A model generated the notes under the pieces. It did not search any database, was not told the DNA's origin, and saw only the letters and a list, made by a program, of their open reading frames with translations. Below, piece by piece: positions 1-5,641 of a stretch of DNA of 9,332 nucleotides. The position numbers and the translations under genes are program-made. The first letter of the stretch is position 1. Each line of letters starts with the position of its first letter. Source of the DNA: Fidelibacterota bacterium (lineage in GTDB: Bacteria > Marinisomatota > SORT01); NCBI GenBank assembly GCA_022563775.1, contig JADFMS010000051.1:1-9332 (forward strand), written 5' to 3'.

Positions 1-473
1 CTGATCGTCAGAATCTGCGGATCGGACTTAAACTTCACTTTGACTAATGCCTTTCCGGCGTATACCGGCCTTGTGGCTATTATCCTGCCGACATCAACCT
101 CAACAGCCGTGCAGTCGGTCGCTATGCCGGCTCCGAGCGCCGAAGCCAATCGCGGAGCTATATCCTTCCCCATAGAAGACGCCACGATTATTATTACCGC
201 CGGATCAGCCTTATTTGCCGCTTCCTCGATAATGCCGGCATATCTTCCGCCGTCGTAAAATTTCAACTCCTCATCGTTCGCGAGATAAACCTTGTCGAGA
301 CCGTGTTCACTTATCTCCGGGATGATCCCGGCAACGTCCGACCCGATCAATACAGCTGCAAGGTCTCCACCTATTGTTGACTTAATTTCTTTTCCGAGCG
401 TAACCGCTTCAAAAGCAGTAGATTTTAACAGACCCTCCCTCTGCTCGACGAATACAAGTACCCCTTCTGCCAC
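1..473 (-). CDS. etfA: Electron transfer flavoprotein alpha subunit, N-terminal part (cut by window edge)
   Basis: EtfA forms a soluble heterodimer with EtfB, holds FAD, and passes electrons from acyl-CoA and other dehydrogenases to ETF:quinone oxidoreductase or another acceptor. About 157 residues are visible. The N-terminus reads AEGVLVFVEQREG, the usual first strand of the alpha subunit. Further on are a TDCTAV segment and RPVYAGKA, both typical of the end of the N-terminal alpha domain. The FAD-binding C-terminal domain lies beyond base 1. I choose GTG at 473 as the start because no ATG is available and the family motif begins three residues later. An AGGAG lies at 490-486, 12 nt upstream, which is longer than ideal. 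The frame is the same as etfB, separated from it only by the etfB TAG and five codons. Family assignment is secure; the exact start is less so. Confidence 0.93.
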   Translation of the reverse strand, partial: MAEGVLVFVEQREGLLKSTAFEAVTLGKEIKSTIGGDLAAVLIGSDVAGIIPEISEHGLDKVYLANDEELKFYDGGRYAGIIEEAANKADPAVIIIVASSMGKDIAPRLASALGAGIATDCTAVEVDVGRIIATRPVYAGKALVKVKFKSDPQILTI

Positions 474-485
474 TTCTTCGATATT

Positions 486-490
486 CTCCT
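486..490 (-). promoter_or_regulatory. Shine-Dalgarno sequence for etfA
   Basis: AGGAG overlaps the etfB stop codon and lies 12 nt before the proposed GTG start of etfA. It is the only good ribosome-binding match in the junction, which supports translational coupling of the two subunits. Confidence 0.5.
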
Positions 491-1241
491 ATATTACCTT
501 TGCTTCTTCCCGCAAAATTCTGATAAGTTCTACCGCTGCCTCGGGACCTTCGCCGACGATGCGCCCTTCCGGTTTAGGTGGAGGTAATTCGAGAGAAACA
601 AGCTCAAGCAGCTGTTCTCCGGCTGAAACCTGCCTCTCATCAATAGGTTTCTTTTTTGCTGCCATTATACCGGGAAGCGAAGCATATCTCGGTTCGTTCA
701 ATCCCTTTTCCGCTGAAAACAGGGCTGGAAAATTAACCGGAATCGTTTCCGAGCCGCCCTCTATATTTCTGGTCGCCTTAGCGCTCTCGGGCGTGAGTTC
801 GAGACCGGAAATTGCAGTCACAGCGGGAATCCCGAGCAGCTGTGCGATCCTGTTCGGAACTTGATGATTATCGCAGTCTATTGATTTTTTACCGCAAATT
901 ATAATGTCGAATTCCATCTCTTTTATTGCCGCAGCAAGTAGATCCGCCACAATTACGGAATCGGCAAGTTCGGTATTTTCGCATATCAGGTGCACAGCTT
1001 CATCAGCGCCCATCGCAAGCCCTTTTCTTATGTTTTGCGTAGCCGTTGGAGCTCCAAGAGTGATTATAATCACTTTTCCCCCGTGGGCTTCTTTGATCTT
1101 GATCGCCTCTTCAAGGGCATATTCGTCATAGGGATTGATCTCGTAAACAATGTCGGTTTCGTCTATAGATTTCCCATTTGAATTGACCTTTACCTTCGTC
1201 TCCGAACTGGGTACCGACTTCATACAAACTATGATATTCAA
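489..1241 (-). CDS. etfB: Electron transfer flavoprotein beta subunit
   Basis: Beta subunit of the ETF heterodimer; in characterised ETFs it binds AMP and carries the loop that docks to partner dehydrogenases. The 250-residue length is normal for the family. Visible marks are an N-terminal strand NIIVCMK, the conserved NPYDEYALEEAI stretch (36-47), and CGKKSIDCDNHQVPNRIAQL (116-135). The ETF-beta signature is ATRNIEGGSETIPVNFPALF (156-175). The recognition-loop region SLPGIMAAKKKPIDE spans 188-202. The start is a TTG at 1241; the internal ATG at codon 7 would cut the first strand, so TTG is preferred although only a weak GAG precedes it. The gene is followed directly and in frame by etfA. Upstream is the palindrome-rich non-coding block, so this pair probably forms its own transcription unit. 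I see nothing that identifies the partner dehydrogenase. Confidence 0.95.
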   Translation of the reverse strand: MNIIVCMKSVPSSETKVKVNSNGKSIDETDIVYEINPYDEYALEEAIKIKEAHGGKVIIITLGAPTATQNIRKGLAMGADEAVHLICENTELADSVIVADLLAAAIKEMEFDIIICGKKSIDCDNHQVPNRIAQLLGIPAVTAISGLELTPESAKATRNIEGGSETIPVNFPALFSAEKGLNEPRYASLPGIMAAKKKPIDERQVSAGEQLLELVSLELPPPKPEGRIVGEGPEAAVELIRILREEAKVI

Positions 1242-1360
1242 TTATTGCTCACTAAAATAATTCCCCATTACTCTCCAAAAAGTCAGACGAAATTACTCTA
1301 TAGATTCACTGAAATGCAAGCTGAGATTACTCGGGAATGACCCTCAGGGCAAGCGAAGTC

Positions 1361-1373
1361 CCGCCAACGGCGG
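1361..1373. repeat. Inverted repeat CCGCC-AAC-GGCGG
   Basis: Perfect 5-bp GC stem with a 3-nt loop. It is the GC-richest hairpin of the cluster and the closest to etfB. Confidence 0.6.
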
Positions 1374-1397
1374 TGGTCCTGACTCCCACTCAGTATA

Positions 1398-1415
1398 AAA
1401 CCATTGAAATGGTTT
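1398..1415. repeat. Perfect inverted repeat AAACCATT-GA-AATGGTTT
   Basis: Perfect 8-bp arms separated by 2 nt. This is the type of short palindrome scattered between genes in FCB-group genomes. Confidence 0.75.
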
Positions 1416-1439
1416 AAGCCTGTGTGGTTATTTTTGCTG

Positions 1440-1461
1440 ACCGCTGACTTAAGTCAGGGGT
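1440..1461. repeat. 22-bp palindrome centred on CTGACTTAAGTCAG
   Basis: The inner 14 bp (1444-1457) are a perfect palindrome. Outer ACC (1440-1442) and GGT (1459-1461) also pair, leaving a single G/G mismatch, so 10 of 11 pairs match. Confidence 0.75.
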
Positions 1462-1482
1462 TAGTGATGAATCCATGTTGTC

Positions 1483-1509
1483 ATCCAACCGTTTTAACGG
1501 TTTTTGGAT
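1483..1509. repeat. Inverted repeat AACCGTT-TT-AACGGTT extended by ATCCAA/TTGGAT
   Basis: Core arms at 1487-1493 and 1496-1502 pair perfectly. Flanking ATCCAA (1483-1488) and TTGGAT (1504-1509) could extend the stem past a small bulge. Confidence 0.7.
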
Positions 1510-1534
1510 TTACAGGCAGCCATAAAAGAGGGCA

Positions 1535-1567
1535 GCGCCCCTCCTGAATTAAATCAGAGAGGGACGC
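1535..1567. repeat. Long imperfect hairpin, CCCTCCTGA / TCAG-A-GAGGG arms
   Basis: CCCTC (1539-1543) and CTGA (1544-1547) pair with TCAG (1554-1557) and GAGGG (1559-1563) around an ATTAAA loop, with one bulged A. GCG and CGC close the base across one mismatch. There is no T-tract, so it does not look like an intrinsic terminator. Confidence 0.7.
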
Positions 1568-1584
1568 TCAGTGAGGGCCCCAAT

Positions 1585-1639
1585 AAACCGGTAGAGGTAA
1601 CAATTCCGTTTGGTACCCTCAAGCATCAGATACCGGTTT
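1585..1639. repeat. Inverted repeat AAACCGGTA...TACCGGTTT with nested pairing
   Basis: Perfect 9-bp arms at 1585-1593 and 1631-1639 are separated by 37 nt. Inside, GAGG (from 1594) can pair with CCTC (ending at 1620), and smaller TA and GTT/AAC pairings follow. The right arm lies inside the last codons of the small ORF that ends at 1619. Confidence 0.6.
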
Positions 1640-1882
1640 GGGTTCCACATCATCGGTCAAATCGCGGTGATGAGTTGAAAGCAAGTTCTCCGACTTGCTT
1701 TTCAGCACATCCCATATTGCGGCGACCGCCCCGTCAAAGTCTTGGGAATTGAGATTTTTATTTTCCGCATTGGCGCTCATTCTCGAGCTGTGAACCGGAA
1801 TTAGTTCGTTTACGTCGAGCTCGTTCGGATCGCTCTCCGGACTTCTTCTCAAAACCATATTATCTCTTTTTCTTATCACCAT
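1619..1882 (-). CDS. Small hypothetical protein, 87 residues
   Basis: I do not recognise this protein. It starts MVIRKRDNMVLRRS, then becomes polar and acidic, with one segment that could form a helix (DFDGAVAAIWDVLKSKSENL, about residues 48-67). It has no signal peptide and no membrane segment. The ATG at 1882 has an AGG 7 nt upstream; a second ATG at 1858 has a weaker AGAGA. It lies downstream of the DUF4249 lipoprotein gene on the same strand, after a gap of about 210 bp. Two inverted repeats intrude on it, one perfect 9-bp hairpin (1678-1701) and the end of the REP-like block, which lowers confidence that it is a real gene. It may be a fast-evolving orphan or simply an open frame. Confidence 0.4.
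   Translation of the reverse strand: MVIRKRDNMVLRRSPESDPNELDVNELIPVHSSRMSANAENKNLNSQDFDGAVAAIWDVLKSKSENLLSTHHRDLTDDVEPKPVSDA
1678..1701. repeat. Perfect hairpin AAAGCAAGT-TCTCCG-ACTTGCTTT
   Basis: Nine base pairs with a 6-nt loop, inside the small ORF. On the minus strand it is followed by CAACTC rather than a T-tract, so it is not a standard terminator. Confidence 0.6.
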
Positions 1883-2091
1883 TCTTTTACCTAAGCCCTT
1901 TTAATTAAATTATCGGATACGTAAGAATATTCTGAACCCAATATTGTGTATGATGCAAGAATATCAACAAATCAGGACTGATATTGCCGGGAAGACGGAA
2001 AAAGCGCTCAAAAAGCTGACCTGCGCGGTTTTTTATGCTGTTTTTTTAGGATCGTTAATATTTTTGAACCAATATGCCAGAGGGGAAAGCT
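1883..2091. other. AT-rich spacer between the DUF4249 gene and the small ORF
   Basis: No gene seen. It contains a possible terminator (1999-2034) and a 10-bp palindrome AGAATATTCT (1924-1933). Minus-strand GATAAT near 1915 could serve as a -10 box for the small ORF, but no convincing -35 box sits at the right distance. Confidence 0.5.
1999..2034 (-). terminator. Possible weak terminator after the receptor/DUF4249 genes
   Basis: On the minus strand GCGC (2026-2023) pairs with GCGC (2007-2004), with an inner TCA/TGA pairing, and is followed by TTTTT (2003-1999). A run of A residues precedes the stem, so it could also work on the opposite strand. The stem is short and the loop large, so efficiency is doubtful. 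Confidence 0.3.
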
Positions 2092-3024
2092 TTAGGGGCG
2101 TTTAAGAAAAAAGTTTATATTCACTCGATAGGACGAAAACAGTAGTCCATATCCCCCGTCCACGTTGCTTTCCGGAAGATAGTTCGGATCAGTAGGAGCA
2201 TCCTCTATCTTCCCTATATGATAATTATAATATGCCTGGTCAAGGGCGTAGACCTCAAAAAGCTGCCAACCGTAAAATGTGTAGTATATCCAACCCATCT
2301 TATATTCCGCGTCCGGATCCACACTGTTGAAGATTATTCTGTCTTTGGTACGTATTCTTCTGGCAATATCTTCGTCATTATCATCGCCGATACCGTCCCA
2401 TTTGAAAAGAAAAGCTTTTAAATCATTGTCTTCGGTGATCATAGTTTCCTTACTTGGCTCCAATGCCCTATTTACGAGTCGTATCATTGGCGGGAATTCT
2501 CCTTCGACGGTTGACATTACTTTAAATGAAAATAGGTAAGGATCAAGAAACTGTGCCGTGTCGCTCGCCGGTATATAGGTAAGAGAATCACCGTCGTTTA
2601 ATTCCGGTGACATATCTACCAACCTGATAGAATCAGGTACTGTGGTAGTCGCCGTTATCGGATCATGAACGTCATCCGATGCTTCAATGGTGTATGATTT
2701 TCCACTCGCTATCAGGAACGAACTATCCGAATATTCATACAAGCCTGGTTTAGTCTCTTCAAGCACAACTACGGTAGAATCGTACTTCAGGATCACAGTC
2801 GCGCCACTCAGCGCCGTGCTTAGTGTATCAAAATTGTCTTCTATAGCCGTGGCAACATCCAACCTGATAAGTACATTTGAACTTCCTAAAAGAAGGTTAC
2901 CGTTCAGCACGATCTTCTCTTCAAACTTCACCGGATCGGGTAAGTCTAATATCGAATCACAAGAGAATAAACCGGCTGAACTGACCAATAAAAATATCAG
3001 AACTATTATGTTCTTTCTACTCAA
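2092..3024 (-). CDS. DUF4249-type outer-membrane lipoprotein
   Basis: A 310-residue lipoprotein. The signal peptide (about 1-21) ends in the lipobox LFSC, with the lipidated cysteine at 22. The mature part begins CDSILDLPDP and is rich in short beta strands. Early segments such as VLNGNLLLGSSNVLIRLDVA and SGATVILK, followed by SGKSYTIEA, match the usual order of DUF4249 proteins, whose N-terminal half is thought to be Ig-like. The function of DUF4249 is unknown; it is regularly encoded next to TonB-dependent receptors with a CarboxypepD-like domain, as here, so a surface partner of the receptor is the natural inference. The start is TTG at 3024, overlapping the receptor stop as TTGA, with AAGGA 7 nt upstream (3036-3032). 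The overlap implies translational coupling. The family call rests on recognition by eye. Confidence 0.8.
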   Translation of the reverse strand: MSRKNIIVLIFLLVSSAGLFSCDSILDLPDPVKFEEKIVLNGNLLLGSSNVLIRLDVATAIEDNFDTLSTALSGATVILKYDSTVVVLEETKPGLYEYSDSSFLIASGKSYTIEASDDVHDPITATTTVPDSIRLVDMSPELNDGDSLTYIPASDTAQFLDPYLFSFKVMSTVEGEFPPMIRLVNRALEPSKETMITEDNDLKAFLFKWDGIGDDNDEDIARRIRTKDRIIFNSVDPDAEYKMGWIYYTFYGWQLFEVYALDQAYYNYHIGKIEDAPTDPNYLPESNVDGGYGLLFSSYRVNINFFLKRP

Positions 3025-5390
3025 AATTCCATCCTTATTCCGATGGTGGGGAACAACGGAATTCCCCTAAAATCATTTCTTTCGGCAATAAATCCATTTT
3101 CTGTATCCTCTATATCCCAGCTGACGGCAAATAAGTTTTTTCTATTTAAAACATTAATTATCTGAAAATAATAATCTACATTAGCTCCCTTAATTTTTTT
3201 ATGCCTTGTGATGCTCAAGTCAATTCTGTTGTTATACGGCAACCGAGAATTATTTCTCGAACCCGGTATAAAGTCATATTTCGGCTGCCGGTATTCAGGT
3301 TCCCAGTAGGCGTAAGATCCCAACTGCTGAGTGAACGGAAATCCTGTGGTGTAGACCCAGCTAAATCCGAACTGAGTTGATTTGGATATATGGTAGTTCA
3401 GGACTCCCTTTAATGTATGCCTTCTGTCCCAATTCGCCCAATACCTCGGTTCGTTTTCAATTTGTTTTACGACATATGAATGAGTATAAGAAAAATTACC
3501 GTTCATCGAGCCTACCTTTTTTTCAAAAAACAGTTCGAATCCGAACGCATCAGCCTCAGTTACAACGAATACATCCGCTACGGTAGGATTGATCAACTGT
3601 TCATCAAATGTGGCGAACTCCGGTCTTCCGACCAACAGATTATTCATCTTCTTGTAATACGTTTCTACGGTCACCCGGTCAAAACCCGAAAACGATGTCT
3701 CATATCCAAACATTATCTGGTCTGCGTACTGATTAGGGACTGATTTATCTATCGCGAACCATTGATCAATTATTTGGAACGAAAATTCATCGTTGAAAGT
3801 ATAGATATATTGAAAATATCTGCCTATCGAAAAATTGAACGCATTAAAATTGCCAATAACTTTTTTAATCGACACTCTCGGAGCGAATGTCAGTTTATCT
3901 TTTGATTCATTGTAGTAGGTTGACCTTAACCCTGTCTGTATGACCCAGCCCGGAAGTGACAATCTTGAATTGACATAAAATGCATAAAACTTAGGACTTT
4001 GAACTATTCGTATAAGTTCCCTTTTGTCGAAACTTTGAAAAAATTCTACTTTCAAATCTTTGAGTTCTGTGCCGAAACTTATCTCATGATCCTCGGTTCT
4101 AAAATATGTTAAGTCGCCCTTTGCGGTCCAATCCCTAACTCTGTCGACTCCTGTAAAAGCATCTTCTCCCCCAATATTGAAGTGAGCGGAAAACTTACTT
4201 CGGGCTATCATAAATGTGGAAAACAACCGGTCGCTGAACAGATGTCTCCAGCGTGTCGATATGGTTCGGTTTCCCCAGTCTATATTCGCTGTTGCTTCCT
4301 CCCAATCAAGCACATCATTTCCATAATATGCGGAGATGCGTAATCTGTCGTTAGGCGATAGATCCTGATAAATATTTGCCTGAAGATCATAAAAATAATA
4401 TGGAAATTCGAAATCGCTTATCCCCAGCTTTCGCGATGCGTCCAATGCCTTATCGAGATAAGTTCTTCTTCCCGCGAATAGCCATCCTCCTTTCCAGATA
4501 GGCGCTTCAAGCAGTAATTTTGATGAGACGAGACTTATCTCCATAGAACCGGCAAGCCTTTTATTATTGCCGTCCTTTGTTTTGATATCGAGTACGGATG
4601 AAAGTCGACCTCCGTATTCCGCAGAATAACCTCCCTTCATGAGTTCCGCTTCACGAAGCCCCTCTGTGATGAATGTTGAGAAAAACCCACCCAAATGAGA
4701 AGGATTATACACTGTTATTCCATCCAACAATATTAAATTCTGATCTGTGTTTCCACCCCTGACAATCAATCCTGATGAATAATCGTTTTGCGCCGCCACG
4801 CCGGGCAGAAATTGCAGCGCCCTGAACAGATCTACCTCTCCGATTTGCGGAAGTGACTTTATCTGCCTCGGACTAATTGAAATCGTTGAAATATTGATAT
4901 TATGCTCGAACTCGGAAAGCTCGTCTGTCACAATTATACTTTCACCCTCTATATCGATCGGAGAAAGACTGACGTCCATGCGTAAAGATTTTCCTTTTCT
5001 AAGCTCAAAATTCTCTTCATGTTTCGAATATCCTATGAAACTAACTATAAGAGTGTAATCCCCGGGAGGTAGATTAGGCATAGAATAAAACCCTTCGACG
5101 TTGCTTACCGTGCCTAAAGTAGTACCTCTCAAAAAGATATTTGCCCCATAGATATATTCACCGGTAGAAGCATCCGTAATCGTCCCATGCACGGTTGTCG
5201 TCTCCGACAACACATCATCTATTGCAGCTGCGCTTTTAAATGGGGCAAGACCGATAAAAATTATCGTTATTAGAAGTATGATCATCTGTTTCACGCGAAT
5301 TCCGGTAATAACTCGAAGTACGTTTACAACTATGGGAGATTTACTTAATTTTTCGGCTGAAGATATTAGAGATTGTAATCGCATATTCAT
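3021..5390 (-). CDS. TonB-dependent receptor with N-terminal CarboxypepD-regulatory-like domain
   Basis: A 789-residue outer-membrane receptor. A hydrophobic signal segment lies at about 36-54 (MIILLITIIFIGLAPFKSAA). A CarboxypepD-regulatory-like domain follows at about 67-145 (VHGTITDASTGEYIYGANIF, later GFYSMPNLPPGDYTL). The plug is at about 170-275, with LPGV, LIVRGG, ILLDGITVYNP and SAEYGGRLSS as landmarks. The rest is the beta-barrel, ending in a terminal phenylalanine (IGIRMEF). Such receptors import ligands or act with surface lipoproteins; the substrate cannot be read from sequence. I see no clear TonB box. The signal segment is preceded by about 35 extra residues. An internal GTG at 5294 (codon 33) would give a normal signal peptide, but conservation of the extension in the duplicate at 5411-5629 supports ATG 5390. 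No good Shine-Dalgarno sequence precedes that ATG. The stop overlaps the DUF4249 start. Confidence 0.92.
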   Translation of the reverse strand: MNMRLQSLISSAEKLSKSPIVVNVLRVITGIRVKQMIILLITIIFIGLAPFKSAAAIDDVLSETTTVHGTITDASTGEYIYGANIFLRGTTLGTVSNVEGFYSMPNLPPGDYTLIVSFIGYSKHEENFELRKGKSLRMDVSLSPIDIEGESIIVTDELSEFEHNINISTISISPRQIKSLPQIGEVDLFRALQFLPGVAAQNDYSSGLIVRGGNTDQNLILLDGITVYNPSHLGGFFSTFITEGLREAELMKGGYSAEYGGRLSSVLDIKTKDGNNKRLAGSMEISLVSSKLLLEAPIWKGGWLFAGRRTYLDKALDASRKLGISDFEFPYYFYDLQANIYQDLSPNDRLRISAYYGNDVLDWEEATANIDWGNRTISTRWRHLFSDRLFSTFMIARSKFSAHFNIGGEDAFTGVDRVRDWTAKGDLTYFRTEDHEISFGTELKDLKVEFFQSFDKRELIRIVQSPKFYAFYVNSRLSLPGWVIQTGLRSTYYNESKDKLTFAPRVSIKKVIGNFNAFNFSIGRYFQYIYTFNDEFSFQIIDQWFAIDKSVPNQYADQIMFGYETSFSGFDRVTVETYYKKMNNLLVGRPEFATFDEQLINPTVADVFVVTEADAFGFELFFEKKVGSMNGNFSYTHSYVVKQIENEPRYWANWDRRHTLKGVLNYHISKSTQFGFSWVYTTGFPFTQQLGSYAYWEPEYRQPKYDFIPGSRNNSRLPYNNRIDLSITRHKKIKGANVDYYFQIINVLNRKNLFAVSWDIEDTENGFIAERNDFRGIPLFPTIGIRMEF
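3032..3036 (-). promoter_or_regulatory. Shine-Dalgarno sequence deciding the DUF4249 TTG start
   Basis: AAGGA lies 7 nt before the TTG at 3024, inside the last codons of the receptor gene. This good spacing is the main reason for accepting a TTG start. Confidence 0.6.
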
Positions 5391-5402
5391 AGATATCTAC
5401 TA
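5172..5402. repeat. Direct repeat copy 1 (5' end of the intact receptor gene)
   Basis: This stretch matches 5411-5641 at roughly 80% identity (about 42 differences in the 219 bp from the receptor ATG to the repeat's far end, counted by hand) with no indels. It encodes the first 73 codons of the receptor and about 12 nt of leader. Confidence 0.9.
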
Positions 5403-5410
5403 CGATAATG

Positions 5411-5629
5411 ATCCGTAATTGTTCCGTGCGCGGTTGTTGTCTCCGACAACACATCATCTGTTGAAGCTGCGCTTTTAAACAGAGCAAGACCGATAAAAAT
5501 TATCGTTATCATAAGTATGATCATCTGTATGGCACGGACTACTGAAATAACTCTAAGGAGGTTTCAAGTTATGGAAAATTTGCTCACGTTTTCCGCCGAA
5601 GATATGAGAGATTGCAGCCGTATGTTCAT
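5411..5629 (-). pseudogene. Fossil 5' end of a second TonB-dependent receptor gene
   Basis: Read from ATG 5629, this segment starts MNIRLQSLISSAE and reaches an in-frame TGA at codon 22. Beyond the stop, the same frame still encodes a signal segment nearly identical to the receptor's (MIILMITIIFIGLALFKSAA), then DDVLSETTTAHGTITD, where homology ends. It aligns codon for codon with residues 1-73 of the intact receptor. In the first 13 codons there is one replacement change against about seven silent ones, while the middle (about codons 14-34) has many replacements and the stop. This suggests a formerly functional paralogue that was disabled and mostly deleted. It could still yield a 21-residue peptide if translated. 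A role as leader or regulatory peptide cannot be excluded. Confidence 0.82.
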
Positions 5630-5641
5630 AGATATTTACAA
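5411..5641. repeat. Direct repeat copy 2 (decayed, between the glmU-like and receptor genes)
   Basis: Tandem partner of 5172-5402. Its right end covers the stop codon of the glmU-like gene and its left end stops abruptly at codon 73, where copy 1 goes on into the CarboxypepD domain. Confidence 0.9.

Larger units (their letters stand above)
1242..1618. other. Intergenic region upstream of etfB, rich in palindromes
   Basis: No convincing gene. The part nearest etfB (1242-1360) is AT-rich and contains a degenerate direct repeat: GAAATTACTC near 1289 and GAGATTACTC near 1323. From 1361 rightward the sequence is a chain of inverted repeats, listed separately. I could not identify a clear promoter for etfB by eye. 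The plus-strand frame across 1504-1752 is open but runs straight through the palindromes and looks like a by-product of them. Confidence 0.6.
1361..1639. repeat. REP-like cluster of six inverted repeats
   Basis: Six separate inverted repeats occur within about 280 bp, at 1361-1373, 1398-1415, 1440-1461, 1483-1509, 1535-1567 and 1585-1639. Each has a different core sequence. Short intergenic palindromes of this kind are typical of REP-type elements in Bacteroidota-related genomes and are sometimes mobilised by RAYT (IS200-like) transposases; no transposase is present here. Alternatives are a structured leader RNA for the etf genes or a transcription barrier between operons. The structure is seen directly; the family assignment is inference. 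Confidence 0.65.

Noticed and set aside
292..864. Plus-strand ORF of 190 codons over etfA/etfB
   Set aside because: Serine-rich antisense shadow of the two clearly recognisable ETF subunit genes.
1535..1567. Strong hairpin as an intrinsic terminator
   Set aside because: No T-tract follows on either strand; it fits the palindrome series better.
1504..1752. Plus-strand ORF of 82 codons
   Set aside because: It starts at a TTG and runs through three of the palindromes and antisense to the small ORF; the frame is better explained by repeat composition.
1924..1933. AGAATATTCT palindrome as an operator
   Set aside because: A lone 10-bp AT-rich palindrome in an AT-rich spacer, with no promoter placed beside it; too weak to call.
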